Source: VRUE01 sp963764365
GTDB taxonomy: Bacteria; Actinomycetota; Thermoleophilia; Solirubrobacterales; 70-9
Assembly: GCA_963764365.1 (NCBI GenBank)
Contig: CAVXSI010000020.1
Location: 248,001-312,000 of the forward strand
Length of the DNA: 64,000 nt
Direction: 5' to 3'
Shown: positions 42,699-50,260 of the stretch, piece after piece
How the letters are laid out: every line of letters begins with the position of its first letter
Numbering within the stretch: position 1 is the first letter of the stretch
Translations under genes and position numbers: made by a program
The notes under the pieces: generated by a model
What the model was told of the DNA's origin: nothing
Database searches by the model: none
The model's input: the letters and a program-made list of their open reading frames with translations, nothing else

Positions 42699-43961
42699 TC
42701 AGGGTCCAAGTGCGGTGATTGGAACCACCTGCACGCCGTCCTCCCGCGCATAGCCGTATCCGCCGGCTACGATCACCGCGAGGGCCGAGGGCTCGCCGCT
42801 GCGATTGGTGTCGACTTCACCAGCGAACTTGAGCAGGTTGGCGGCAGCCTCCTCGATCGGAGCCTCGCCACCGAGTTTGACCTCGAACGCCCCCCACCTG
42901 CCATCGGACTCGATGATCGCGTCGACCTCAAGACCCTTGTTGTCCAAGAACTGCCGGACCTGCCCCCGTCCTGCCTGCGAATAGATGCGTAGATCGCGAA
43001 CGACCAAAGACTCAAAAAGGAAACCGAGCAGGTTCAGGTCGCGCAATAGCGCCGGGGGGTCGGCCCCTAGCGCGGAGGCGGCGAGCGAAGGATCGACGAA
43101 GTGTCGCTTGGGCGATTTGCGGAGGATCGAGCGCGAGCGCAGGTGCGGCTCCCACGGAGGTTGATCCTCGACGACGAAGAGGCGATGAAGCGCGGAGAGG
43201 TATTCACCGACGGTGTGTTTCTTCAGCGGGTTTTCGCCGTTCTCGGTCGTGTCGGCCGCGAGGGTGGTCATCGCCACGTGGGTCGCGACGTTACGGGCGA
43301 GGCTGCGCAAGAGGCGGCGTACGCGCGTGGGGTCTCGATGCACGCCATCGACTCGGTTGATATCGGTGCGGCAGACATCTTCAAGGTAGTCGGCGATGTT
43401 CTCCATCGCGGCCTCGACCGGCAGTTCCTGCAGCGCCGGCCAGCCACCGCGAGCGATCGCCTCGGCGAGGTCCGCCAGCGCAACGCCGCTGTCACCCGAC
43501 TTCGCTCTGCCGCCCTCCAACAGGTCGCGAAGAGATATCGAGCCGTTGCTCAAGCCCGACTCGAATAGCGACATCGGCCGCATGCGCAGGCGGCTGATGC
43601 GACCAGCGCCAGAGTGGCGGGTCGCATCATCTGCAGGGACCGCCGAGCCAGCGAGGATGAACTGGCCGGGCTCCTTGCGCTCATCGACCGCACGGCGCAC
43701 GTGGTTCCAGATCCTCGGCTCTACCTGCCACTCGTCGATCAGGCGTGGCGTGTCACCGGCGAGGACGAGGTTGGGGTCGACCGCGACGGCGGCGCGGGCC
43801 CCTTCATCGACATCGAGCAGGACCTCGCTTGCGGCAACCTGTCGTCCCGTCTCGGTCTTCCCGCAGGCCTTCGGACCCTCGACCAGGACAGCGCCGCTGG
43901 TTCTGAGCCTCTGACGCAGCTCCCCATCGACAACGCGTGCTTGGTAGCCCCAATCTGCCAT
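42699..43961 (-). CDS. AAA ATPase with DUF4143 domain
   Basis: This roughly 420-residue protein has an N-terminal P-loop domain (VLVEGPKACGKTETGRQVA, with PRLIDEWQVEPRIWNHVRRA as the Walker B/DEW motif and GQFILAGSAVP) and a C-terminal DUF4143 region (DYLEDVCRTDINRVDG, TVGEYLSALHRLFVVEDQPP, GFLFESLVVRDLRIYSQ, VDAIIESDGRWGAFEVKLGG). DUF4143 ends resemble PD-(D/E)xK folds (EVKLG), but a nuclease role is unproven. It is often on accessory DNA and shows lower GC than its neighbours. ATG 43961 preferred; a GTG at 43967 is two codons earlier. Confidence 0.9.
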   Translation of the reverse strand: MADWGYQARVVDGELRQRLRTSGAVLVEGPKACGKTETGRQVAASEVLLDVDEGARAAVAVDPNLVLAGDTPRLIDEWQVEPRIWNHVRRAVDERKEPGQFILAGSAVPADDATRHSGAGRISRLRMRPMSLFESGLSNGSISLRDLLEGGRAKSGDSGVALADLAEAIARGGWPALQELPVEAAMENIADYLEDVCRTDINRVDGVHRDPTRVRRLLRSLARNVATHVAMTTLAADTTENGENPLKKHTVGEYLSALHRLFVVEDQPPWEPHLRSRSILRKSPKRHFVDPSLAASALGADPPALLRDLNLLGFLFESLVVRDLRIYSQAGRGQVRQFLDNKGLEVDAIIESDGRWGAFEVKLGGEAPIEEAAANLLKFAGEVDTNRSGEPSALAVIVAGGYGYAREDGVQVVPITALGP

Positions 43962-43962
43962 C

Positions 43963-44053
43963 GGCACGATTGTAAGACTTTCTACGGCACAATTGCAAGG
44001 CCAACAACGGCAGGATTGAAAATTTCTAGAGGCACGACTAAGCAGGTGCTACC
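43963..44053. promoter_or_regulatory. Four phased direct repeats upstream of the DUF4143 ATPase gene
   Basis: The word GGCAC(A/G)ATTG or a close variant (GGCACGATTG, GGCACAATTG, GGCAGGATTG, GGCACGACTA) starts at 43963, 43986, 44009 and 44031, a spacing of 22-23 bases, about two helical turns. They lie within 80 bases upstream of the minus-strand gene, in an AT-richer region. Phased copies suggest cooperative binding by a regulator. Confidence 0.55.
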
Positions 44054-44339
44054 TCTGATAATCGCTCAGAATCAGCCTGACAGTTGATCAGGCTGCTCCA
44101 GCGAAACCGCTGTGCCCTCCATCCGCGCAACCCGGTTCGACTCTCGCTGGGAGTGCTGAGGCAGCCGCAGCGACGTTCTCGGCTCGTGGCTTTTGTAACT
44201 AGGGCAATGACCGACTCGGAACGTCGTACCGACATCGCGCCGGCGCTGAGCGCGAGCGCTTCGATCGCCGGGATCGCCTGGATCTCGAGGGCGGGGTGGG
44301 GAGCGGGCCAACCGCGCGGGAACCCTAGACTGACGGGTC
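44054..44339. other. Intergenic region with no supported gene
   Basis: Nothing coding is supported on either strand. A weak hairpin CCTGA-CAGTTGA-TCAGG occurs near 44078-44095. Composition is less GC-rich than the flanks, consistent with acquired DNA around the ATPase gene. Confidence 0.5.
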
Positions 44340-45044
44340 ATGACGAGGCGCCGTTCGGCCGATCCGTGGCGTGACACCGACGTGATCGACGCGCGGGCGC
44401 CGCGCTTCAACCAGCTCGTGGTCGGGCTGGTCGCGCTCTCCGGAGTGCTGTTCGGCTGGCCGCTTGCCTGGGCGCTGATGGCGGCGCAGCTGCTGATCGG
44501 CCTCACGCTGGGCCGCCGCTTCTGCATCACCTGCGTCGCCTACTTCACCCTGATCCAGCCGCGGCTCGGCGAGGGGCCGCTGGAGGACTCGCGGCCGCCG
44601 CGGCTCGCCAACGCGATCGGCGTCGCCTTCCTCGGCGCCGCCGGGTTGGCCTGGTGGCTGGGCTCGCCGGCCGCCGGGACCGTGCTCGGCGCGATCGTCG
44701 CCGCCCTCGCCCTGCTCGCCGCCTCGAGCGGCTTCTGCGCCGGCTGCGAGCTCTACAAGCTCGGCGCCCGCCTGCGCGGGATCTCGCCGCGCCACCACAG
44801 CCATATCGAGCCCGCCGACCTCGGGGCGCTCGACGGGCATTCCCGCGCCTTCGTCGAGTTCACCCACCCGCTCTGCGCCGAGTGCCGGGAGTGGGGGGAG
44901 CGGCTCGCCGATCGCGCGGAGCCGCTGATCACGCTCGACGTCCGCGACCGTCCCGACCTGGCGCGCAAGTACGGAATTGCGGTTGTCCCCACCGTGCTCG
45001 CTGTCGCCGCCGACGGCACCGTGCTCGAGCGCCTCGCTCCCTGA
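44340..45044 (+). CDS. DUF4395 membrane protein fused to a thioredoxin-like domain
   Basis: This 234-residue protein has an N-terminal DUF4395 membrane part (IDARAPRFNQLVVGLVALSG, LTLGRRFCITCVAYFTLIQP, RPPRLANAIGVAFLGAAG; about four helices, with a Cys pair CITC and another in SGFCAGCELYKLG). From about residue 160 a thioredoxin-like fold follows: AFVEFTHPLCAECREWGERL with CAEC in the active-site position, and GIAVVPTVLAVAADG with the cis-Pro. Several Cys pairs suggest transfer of reducing power across the membrane, as in DsbD-like proteins. Confidence 0.82.
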   Translation: MTRRRSADPWRDTDVIDARAPRFNQLVVGLVALSGVLFGWPLAWALMAAQLLIGLTLGRRFCITCVAYFTLIQPRLGEGPLEDSRPPRLANAIGVAFLGAAGLAWWLGSPAAGTVLGAIVAALALLAASSGFCAGCELYKLGARLRGISPRHHSHIEPADLGALDGHSRAFVEFTHPLCAECREWGERLADRAEPLITLDVRDRPDLARKYGIAVVPTVLAVAADGTVLERLAP

Positions 45045-45102
45045 CCCTGGTGACGACCGGCGGCGCCCGCGGGTAGCCGCGCGCATCGGCGACAATCGGG
45101 CG

Positions 45103-45714
45103 ATGGCGCCGTGGAAGCTGCCGCTGATCGTCGCCGCGATCGCCGTGCCGGTCGCGACGGCGTTCGCCGTCGGCGGGCCCGGCGTCGGGGTGGCGATCGG
45201 CGCCCTCGCCGGTGTGGCCCTGGTGGTGGTCGCGGCGCGGCAGCGACCGCGGCGGCAGATCGTCGCGGCGGAGTCCGGCGGCCCGGGTCGCCACGTGCTG
45301 GTCGTCGTCACCTGCCCGGTCGAAGATCCTGACGCCGTCGCCCGGATCGTCGGCGCCGCGGGCCTAGGCGGGGACGGGGGTGACGCCGACGTGCTGGTGC
45401 TCGCCCCGGCCCGGATCGGCTTCCTCGATCGCTGGGCCTCCGACGTCGAGGGCGCCCGCCACCGCGCCCAGCAGAACCTGGTCGCGACCGTCGCCGCGCT
45501 CGCCAAGGCAGGCGTCGCGGCCGAGGCCAGGGTCGGCGACGAGGACGTCGTGCAGGCGGTTGAAGACCAGCTGCAGAGCTACCCGGCGAGCGAGGTCGTG
45601 CTGGTCGGCGACGAATCGGCCGAGGGCGAGCCGACCGACGCCGCGGCGGCCGAGTTGGCCTCGCGGCTTCAGCCCGGGTTTCGCCGCATCGCGCTCGGCT
45701 CGGTCACCGGCTGA
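45103..45714 (+). CDS. Membrane-anchored UspA-like protein
   Basis: ATG 45103 starts about 203 residues: two short hydrophobic helices (LPLIVAAIAVPVATAFAVGG, GVAIGALAGVALVVVAA) then a universal-stress-like alpha/beta domain (HVLVVVTCPVEDPDAV, ADVLVLAPARIG, EVVLVGDESAEGEPTDAAAA). It resembles in design the Usp-like gene at the window start. The 3' end overlaps the convergent ferric-reductase-like gene by 46 bases. Confidence 0.72.
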   Translation: MAPWKLPLIVAAIAVPVATAFAVGGPGVGVAIGALAGVALVVVAARQRPRRQIVAAESGGPGRHVLVVVTCPVEDPDAVARIVGAAGLGGDGGDADVLVLAPARIGFLDRWASDVEGARHRAQQNLVATVAALAKAGVAAEARVGDEDVVQAVEDQLQSYPASEVVLVGDESAEGEPTDAAAAELASRLQPGFRRIALGSVTG

Positions 45715-46289
45715 AGCCGCGGCGCGGGCGCGCGCTCCCGCGCCCCCCGGCCGCGCTCCGGCGGCGGGCCGAGCAGGCGGCCGGCGAGCATGATCGCCGC
45801 CGGCACCGCGGGCACCGCCATCACGACCAGCAGCCAGAGCTGCCCGGCGTCGGTGCCGGAGCCGAGCGTGTGGACGATTCCGAGCACCCAGAAGACGGCG
45901 ATGAAGCGGTGCAGCAGCCGCCAGCGCGCCTGGCCGATCGCGTCGCGCGCGTAGTAGCTGAGGCCGAGGATCGCCATGCCCCAGCCGGCGACGATCCCGA
46001 CCCCGGTCCAGAACGGGCGGTAGGCGGTGGTGAAGGGGACTGAGATTTCGACCGGGCCGGGGTGCAGGTAGCTGTCGCCGAGCAGCGCCAGCCCGTGTAC
46101 CGCGAGGGCGGCCAGCGTGGCCAGCGCGAGCGACTCGTGCAGCGCCCGCGATTCGCCGCCCAGCAGGCGGCGTTCGCCGCGGGAGCGGATCAGCAGGCCG
46201 GCGCTGAGCGAGAGGCTGGAGAGGACCAGCGTGGCGATCCCGGCAGCCCGGCTGGTGATCCAGAACAGGTGCGGACCGATCGAGGTCAC
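45669..46289 (-). CDS. Ferric reductase-like transmembrane protein
   Basis: This 206-residue protein has about six helices. Histidines spaced for b-type heme binding appear in ALHESLALATLAALAVHGLA and in WRLLHRFIAVFWVLGIVHTL, the pattern of the ferric-reductase-like/MsrQ transmembrane family. It probably carries electrons across the membrane, but no flavin domain is present. The polar C-terminal tail (GPPPERGRGARERAP) overlaps the neighbour at 45714. The start overlaps the stop of the Glu-rich protein. Confidence 0.82.
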   Translation of the reverse strand: MTSIGPHLFWITSRAAGIATLVLSSLSLSAGLLIRSRGERRLLGGESRALHESLALATLAALAVHGLALLGDSYLHPGPVEISVPFTTAYRPFWTGVGIVAGWGMAILGLSYYARDAIGQARWRLLHRFIAVFWVLGIVHTLGSGTDAGQLWLLVVMAVPAVPAAIMLAGRLLGPPPERGRGARERAPAPRLQPVTEPSAMRRNPG

Positions 46290-46690
46290 GAGGAGGAGGT
46301 GATCACCGGTTCGGGTTCCGGTTCCGGCACCGGTTCTTCGAATTCGATTTCCGGTTCGGCTTCGAATTCGGCTGCCGATTCTTCTTCGAATTCCGGTTCG
46401 GAGCCGGCAGGTTCTTCGAATTCCGGTTCGAATTCGGGCGCCGGTTCGCGGCTCTCCTGGGGTTCGCGGGCGGCCGCGGTCGCCTGGTGCCGGGTCGTCT
46501 TCTTGGCGATCTTGTTCAGCGCCGGGTCGTTGCCGCTGGCGAGCTGGACGAAGACGACGGCCCAGAGGAAGAGGAAGAGCACCAGCGAGCCGCGCCAGGT
46601 GAGGCTGCGGATGCGGGTGACGCGCAGGCGCCGCGAGCGCGCCTTGGCGCGGGCCAGCCCTTTGGCCTCGAGTTTGCGCAGGTCATCCAT
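46286..46690 (-). CDS. Single-helix protein with a Glu/Pro/Phe-rich repeat tail
   Basis: This 134-residue protein has a basic N-terminus (KGLARAKARSRRLRVTRIRS), one helix (GSLVLFLFLWAVVFVQLA), then an acidic low-complexity tail with repeats of the type EPEFEEP and AEPEIEFEEP. The DNA repeats a GAATTC-centred word (TCGAATTC, TTCGAATTC) unlike the surrounding codon use. The tail probably extends outside the membrane. It is coupled by ATGA to the ferric-reductase-like gene, so it may belong to the same membrane complex. Confidence 0.75.
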   Translation of the reverse strand: MDDLRKLEAKGLARAKARSRRLRVTRIRSLTWRGSLVLFLFLWAVVFVQLASGNDPALNKIAKKTTRHQATAAAREPQESREPAPEFEPEFEEPAGSEPEFEEESAAEFEAEPEIEFEEPVPEPEPEPVITSSS

Positions 46691-46851
46691 CGCCGCAGTC
46701 TCCGCAGACTCCCCTAAGCCGAATACAACGCCGCCTTAGAGATCTCTAAGAGTCTTCGGGCAGGACTGGGGGCGCCGGCGACGACGAGAGCCCCTGGCTG
46801 GACGCTGCGGCCACACGATCGCCCCACCGGCACGCTAGATTGAAGCTGCGC

Positions 46852-46925
46852 GGTGGATGTAGCTCAGCTGGTAGAGCTCCTGGTTGTGGTCCAGGCGGTC
46901 GCCGGTTCGAATCCGGTCATCCACC
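46852..46925 (+). tRNA. tRNA-His (anticodon GTG)
   Basis: Acceptor GTGGATG (46853-46859) pairs with CATCCAC (46918-46924). An extra G at 46852 (G-1) faces C46925, the mark of tRNA-His. Anticodon loop TTGTGGT gives GTG; T arm GCCGG-TTCGAAT-CCGGT. CCA is not encoded. Confidence 0.96.
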
Positions 46926-46931
46926 CCTAAG

Positions 46932-46963
46932 GAAACCGCGCTGCGGCGCGGTTTCTGTCGTTT
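46932..46963 (+). terminator. Rho-independent-like terminator after tRNA-His
   Basis: Perfect ten-base stem GAAACCGCGC / GCGCGGTTTC (46932-46941, 46946-46955) with loop TGCG, followed by CTGTCGTTT-type T-rich bases. It lies seven bases after the tRNA. Confidence 0.85.
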
Positions 46964-47151
46964 GAGGCAGATGCAGCGTGTTGCTTGGGGGGACAATCGG
47001 GGGACAATTTCGAGAGCGCGCGCTGCGTCATCTGTTCAACGTCGGTCTACGAAACCAAAGGTCCCAAGTTCGATGAGCGAGGTCCGGCCGAGGAATGTGG
47101 TCTTCCTGAGCGCGCAGCAGCTCGCGGTCGCTCGGCCACGAAAGCGACTGC

Positions 47152-47167
47152 GTAGCAGTTCTGCTAC
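47152..47167. promoter_or_regulatory. Palindromic operator candidate of the toxin-antitoxin operon
   Basis: GTAGCAG-TT-CTGCTAC is a perfect 7-2-7 palindrome ending 11 bases before the antitoxin GTG. Phd/VapB-type antitoxins commonly bind such sites to repress their own operon; binding here is inferred. Confidence 0.6.
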
Positions 47168-47178
47168 ACTATGCGTCC

Positions 47179-47424
47179 GTGAAGCGGATACCCCAACGAG
47201 AGCTTCGCAACGATGTCTCCACCGTGCTACGGAGGGTGAAGGCGGGCGAGCAGCTGCGCGTCACCGTCTCCGGACACGACGTCGCCGATCTCGTGCCGAT
47301 CGAGGACACGCCCTCGTGGACCGCCGGCTCGCGAGCGCGGGAGCTGATCATGGGCGCTCAAGCCGATGCGGGCCTGGCGGCTGAGCTCGACCAGGCGTTC
47401 CCGGACACGACGGATCAGCTCTAG
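47179..47424 (+). CDS. Phd/YefM-type (VapB-like) antitoxin
   Basis: This 81-residue antitoxin has the N-terminal DNA-binding pattern KRIPQRELRNDVSTVLRRVK-AGEQLRVTVSGHDVADLVPI of the Phd/YefM fold, and a C-terminal acidic segment (AELDQAFPDTTDQL) that would neutralise the toxin. GTG 47179. The toxin gene begins 17 bases after its stop. It is preceded by a palindrome suitable for autoregulation. Confidence 0.88.
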   Translation: MKRIPQRELRNDVSTVLRRVKAGEQLRVTVSGHDVADLVPIEDTPSWTAGSRARELIMGAQADAGLAAELDQAFPDTTDQL

Positions 47425-47441
47425 GGCGGGGGGCGGTTGCC

Positions 47442-47831
47442 GTGCAGGCGGTTCTGGATACCTCGGTCTTCATCGCGCGCGAGCAGGAGCGACCGCTCGG
47501 CACTCTCCCCGACGAGGTAGCCGTCAGCGTCGTCACCCTCTCCGAGCTTCGCCACGGCGTCCTCGCCGCGAGCGGTCACGAGCAGATGGCGCGTCGACTC
47601 AGCACCCTGGAGGTCGCGCGGCAGATCGCCGCGCCGTTGGCGATAGATGAGGCCGTCGGCGACGAGCTGGCCCGCCTGCGCATGGGACTGAAGGCAATCG
47701 GCAGGGCGATGAAGGTCATGGACGCCTGGATCGCCGCGACCGCGATTGCCCACGGCGCGGCGGTTTGCACTCAAGATGCGGATTTCGACGCGGCGGCACA
47801 GGCAGGACTCCTCGAGGTCACGCGGGTCTAG
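47442..47831 (+). CDS. PIN-domain toxin (VapC-like)
   Basis: This 129-residue PIN ribonuclease has the acidic Mg2+ site spread over AVLDTSVFIAREQ (first Asp), VSVVTLSELRHGVLA (Glu), MDAWIAATAIAHGAAV (Asp) and CTQDADFDAAA (Asp). Such toxins cleave tRNA or rRNA when freed from antitoxin. GTG start at 47442. Typical two-gene TA layout. Confidence 0.9.
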   Translation: MQAVLDTSVFIAREQERPLGTLPDEVAVSVVTLSELRHGVLAASGHEQMARRLSTLEVARQIAAPLAIDEAVGDELARLRMGLKAIGRAMKVMDAWIAATAIAHGAAVCTQDADFDAAAQAGLLEVTRV

Positions 47832-48037
47832 CTCGGGCGGGAGCCGGACAAACAGCGGTCAACGTTGGTCTGGCGTTGCCCGGGCCACAGATCGTCGCCT
47901 GCGGTGTGGTTGCTAGTCAGGGCGGCGCTGAGTTTGGGGTCAGGACGGCTGTAGGGACGCGGTTGGAAATGGCGCGTCGCGTCAGGCACTTCTTCGGTCC
48001 TTTTGCGCTGAGGCGCGGTGTGCGAACGGCCATGGCG

Positions 48038-48499
48038 CTATGCGGTGGCGAAGTGGGCGGCGAATGCGTCGCGGCGGAAGTCGAAGATCCGCTCGAGGTC
48101 GCGGCGTACGAAGAGGTTGTGGGCGAGCACGCCGAGGGGCCCGTAGGGAATCGCGTAGCGGACGTGGTCGTGGATCGTGCAGGCCTGCTCGCCGTCGGGC
48201 TCGAAGACGTGGGTGTGCTCCCAGAGCGAGTAGGGCCCGCGGGCCTGGGTGTCGCTGAATCGCAGCGGCGGCTCCCAGGTCTCGATCCGCGTCTGCCAGC
48301 GAATCGGGAAGCCGTGCAGGCGCAGCCGGTAGTCGAGCAGCGTCCCCGCGCCCATCGCGATCGGCCCCGCCGTCGTCAACCGGAAATGGAGCCAGGGCGG
48401 CGTCATCGGCTCGAGGTTGACGGCGTCGGCGTAGAAGTCGAAGGCGCGCTCGGCCGGGACGGGTACGCGCTGGCGGCGTTGCAGGATGTGCTCGCGCAC
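48038..48499 (-). CDS. SRPBCC family protein
   Basis: The 153 residues match the ligand-binding SRPBCC fold found next to NmrA-like reductases: VPVPAERAFDFYADAVNLEP, MTPPWLHFRL, GTLLDYRLRLHGFPIRWQTR, WEHTHVFEPDGEQACTIHDH and YAIPYGPLGVLAHNLFVRRD. GTG 48499 gives the right length. It is divergent from the oxidoreductase at 48563 with a 60-base gap, so the two may share regulation. Confidence 0.85.
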   Translation of the reverse strand: MREHILQRRQRVPVPAERAFDFYADAVNLEPMTPPWLHFRLTTAGPIAMGAGTLLDYRLRLHGFPIRWQTRIETWEPPLRFSDTQARGPYSLWEHTHVFEPDGEQACTIHDHVRYAIPYGPLGVLAHNLFVRRDLERIFDFRRDAFAAHFATA

Positions 48500-48562
48500 A
48501 CGCAGCAGTCTCGCAGGCCGGCGCCTCCGGTCGGGTAGCGTGGACCAATCACACAGAGCACG

Positions 48563-49459
48563 TTGATCGCAGGTGCGACTGGTTTCGTCGGCGGCCGGCT
48601 GGCGGCGGCGTTGGCCGGCTCGAAGCCGGTGCGGTGCCTGGTCCGCGAGCGCTCCCGAGCGGCAAGGCTCGCGGGGCTGGGCCTCGAGCTGCGGGTCGGC
48701 GACGTCACCGACGCCCCCAGCCTCGTCGGAGCGGGGGAGGGAGTCGACGTCGCCTACTACCTGGTCCACGCGATGGCCGGCGGCGCCGGCTTCGAGGAGC
48801 GCGAGCGGGTCGCCGCCGGAAACTTCGCCCGGATGGCCAGGCGCGAGGGCATCGGGCGCGTCGTCTACCTCGGCGGGCTCGGCCAGGAGACCGAGTCCAA
48901 GCACCTGCGCAGCCGTCACGAGACCGCCCGCATCCTCGCCGCCGAGGGGCCGCCGCTCACCTACTTCCGGGCGGCGATGGTGGTCGGCGCCGGCAGCGAG
49001 TCGTACCGCACCCTGCGCTACCTGGTCAAGCGGCTGCCGGTGATGGTGGCGCCGAGCTGGCTGCACACGCCGACCCAGCCGATCGGGATCGACGCGACGA
49101 TCGAGTACCTGCTGCGGGCGCCGGGGGTGCCCGAGTCCAGCGGCCGCGAGGTCCAGATCGGCGGGCCCGACGTCCTCTCCTACGCGGACATGCTCGATCG
49201 GATGGCGCTGGCGCTCGGCAAGGCGCCGCCCCGCAAGCTGTCGGTGCCGCTGATCACGCCCTGGCTCTCGGCGCTATGGCTGGGACTTGTCACCCCGGTC
49301 GACACCAAGGTCGCTCGGCCGCTGGTCGAGGGGCTGAAGACGGCGACCGTGGTCACCGACCCGAGCGGGGCCGAGCCGTTCGGGATCGAGCCCGAGTCGT
49401 TCGACGAGGCGCTGCGACGGGCGCTGGCAGAGGAGGAGGCGGCTGGCGGCGGAGGGTGA
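48563..49459 (+). CDS. NAD(P)-binding NmrA/epimerase-like oxidoreductase
   Basis: This 298-residue protein has an N-terminal Rossmann motif (IAGATGFVGGRLAAALAGS), VRCLVRERSRAARL (Arg for NADP), LRVGDVTDAPSL, and VVYLGGLGQETESKHLRSRH, typical of the SDR subgroup often annotated as NAD(P)H-binding with a C-terminal extension. TTG 48563 is the only nearby start. Divergent SRPBCC partner. Substrate unknown. Confidence 0.83.
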   Translation: MIAGATGFVGGRLAAALAGSKPVRCLVRERSRAARLAGLGLELRVGDVTDAPSLVGAGEGVDVAYYLVHAMAGGAGFEERERVAAGNFARMARREGIGRVVYLGGLGQETESKHLRSRHETARILAAEGPPLTYFRAAMVVGAGSESYRTLRYLVKRLPVMVAPSWLHTPTQPIGIDATIEYLLRAPGVPESSGREVQIGGPDVLSYADMLDRMALALGKAPPRKLSVPLITPWLSALWLGLVTPVDTKVARPLVEGLKTATVVTDPSGAEPFGIEPESFDEALRRALAEEEAAGGGG

Positions 49460-49474
49460 CGTTCTCCCCCGACC

Positions 49475-50260
49475 TCAGCCGCGGCGCGGCGGTCGTGGGA
49501 AGAAGGCGCTCGTGCGGGCGACGTAGTCCGCGTAGCCCTCGCGTCTCCGGCTCAGCGAGCGCTCGAGCAGGGCGACGCCGCTGACCCGGATCAGGAGGAC
49601 GGACATGATCGCGGGGCCCACGACCGTCCACCAGGTGCTGCCGGCGGCCAGGGCGACCAGCCAGATCCCCCACCAGACGCAGAAGTCGCCGAAGTAGTTG
49701 GGGTGGCGCGTGTAGCGCCAGAGGCCTCGGTCCATGACCTTGCCACGATTCGCCGGGTCGGCCTTGAACCGCGAGAGCTGCCAGTCGCCCACGGCCTCGA
49801 AGGTCAGGCCGACCGCCCACACCGCGCTTCCGGCCCAGTCGAGCAGCCCGAGGCCGGCCGGCGTGGGGTCGGCCATCGCCACCTGCACCGGGAGGGAGAC
49901 GACCCAGATCAGCGCGCCCTGCAGCCAGAAGACGACGAACAGGCTGCGCAGCGGCCAGGCGTCGCCGTGGCGGCGGCGCATCTCCGCGTAGCGGTAGTCC
50001 TCGCCCTTGCCGAGGTTGCGGTGGGCGAGGTGGGCGGTGAGGCGGAGGCCCCAGGCCGTCACCAGCAGGGCGAGGAGCAGGGCGCGGTCCTGGCTGCCGT
50101 CCGCGAGCGCGTAGCCGATCCACGCTACGAACACGAATCCGCTGCCCCAGAAGACGTCGACGATCGAGGCGTCCCGCAGCGCCAGGCTCACCGCCCAGAG
50201 CGCCGTGGAGAGCGTGAGCACGACGCCCCCCTCGATCGCGAGCAGGCCCGCCGTGCTCAC
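49475..50260 (-). CDS. DUF1295 membrane protein (steroid reductase/ICMT-like)
   Basis: This 261-residue protein has seven to eight helices and the DUF1295 motifs: ALRDASIVDVFWGSGFVFVA, WGLRLTAHLAHRNLGKGEDY-RYAEMR, and the C-terminal RGLWRYTRHPNYFGDFCVWWGIW, where RHPNYFG is the cofactor-binding signature shared with methyltransferases/steroid 5-alpha-reductases. The reaction is unknown. GTG 50260 overlaps the acyltransferase stop (GTGA). Confidence 0.87.
   Translation of the reverse strand: MSTAGLLAIEGGVVLTLSTALWAVSLALRDASIVDVFWGSGFVFVAWIGYALADGSQDRALLLALLVTAWGLRLTAHLAHRNLGKGEDYRYAEMRRRHGDAWPLRSLFVVFWLQGALIWVVSLPVQVAMADPTPAGLGLLDWAGSAVWAVGLTFEAVGDWQLSRFKADPANRGKVMDRGLWRYTRHPNYFGDFCVWWGIWLVALAAGSTWWTVVGPAIMSVLLIRVSGVALLERSLSRRREGYADYVARTSAFFPRPPRRG

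Noticed and set aside
44038..44235. Short minus-strand open frame in the gap upstream of the DUF4395 gene
   Set aside because: No start signal, no domain and unusual composition; not supported as a gene.
46970..47010. GGGGGACAAT repeats taken as an attachment site
   Set aside because: Too short, and no matching copy of the tRNA-His end is seen downstream; kept only as a weak hint in the findings.
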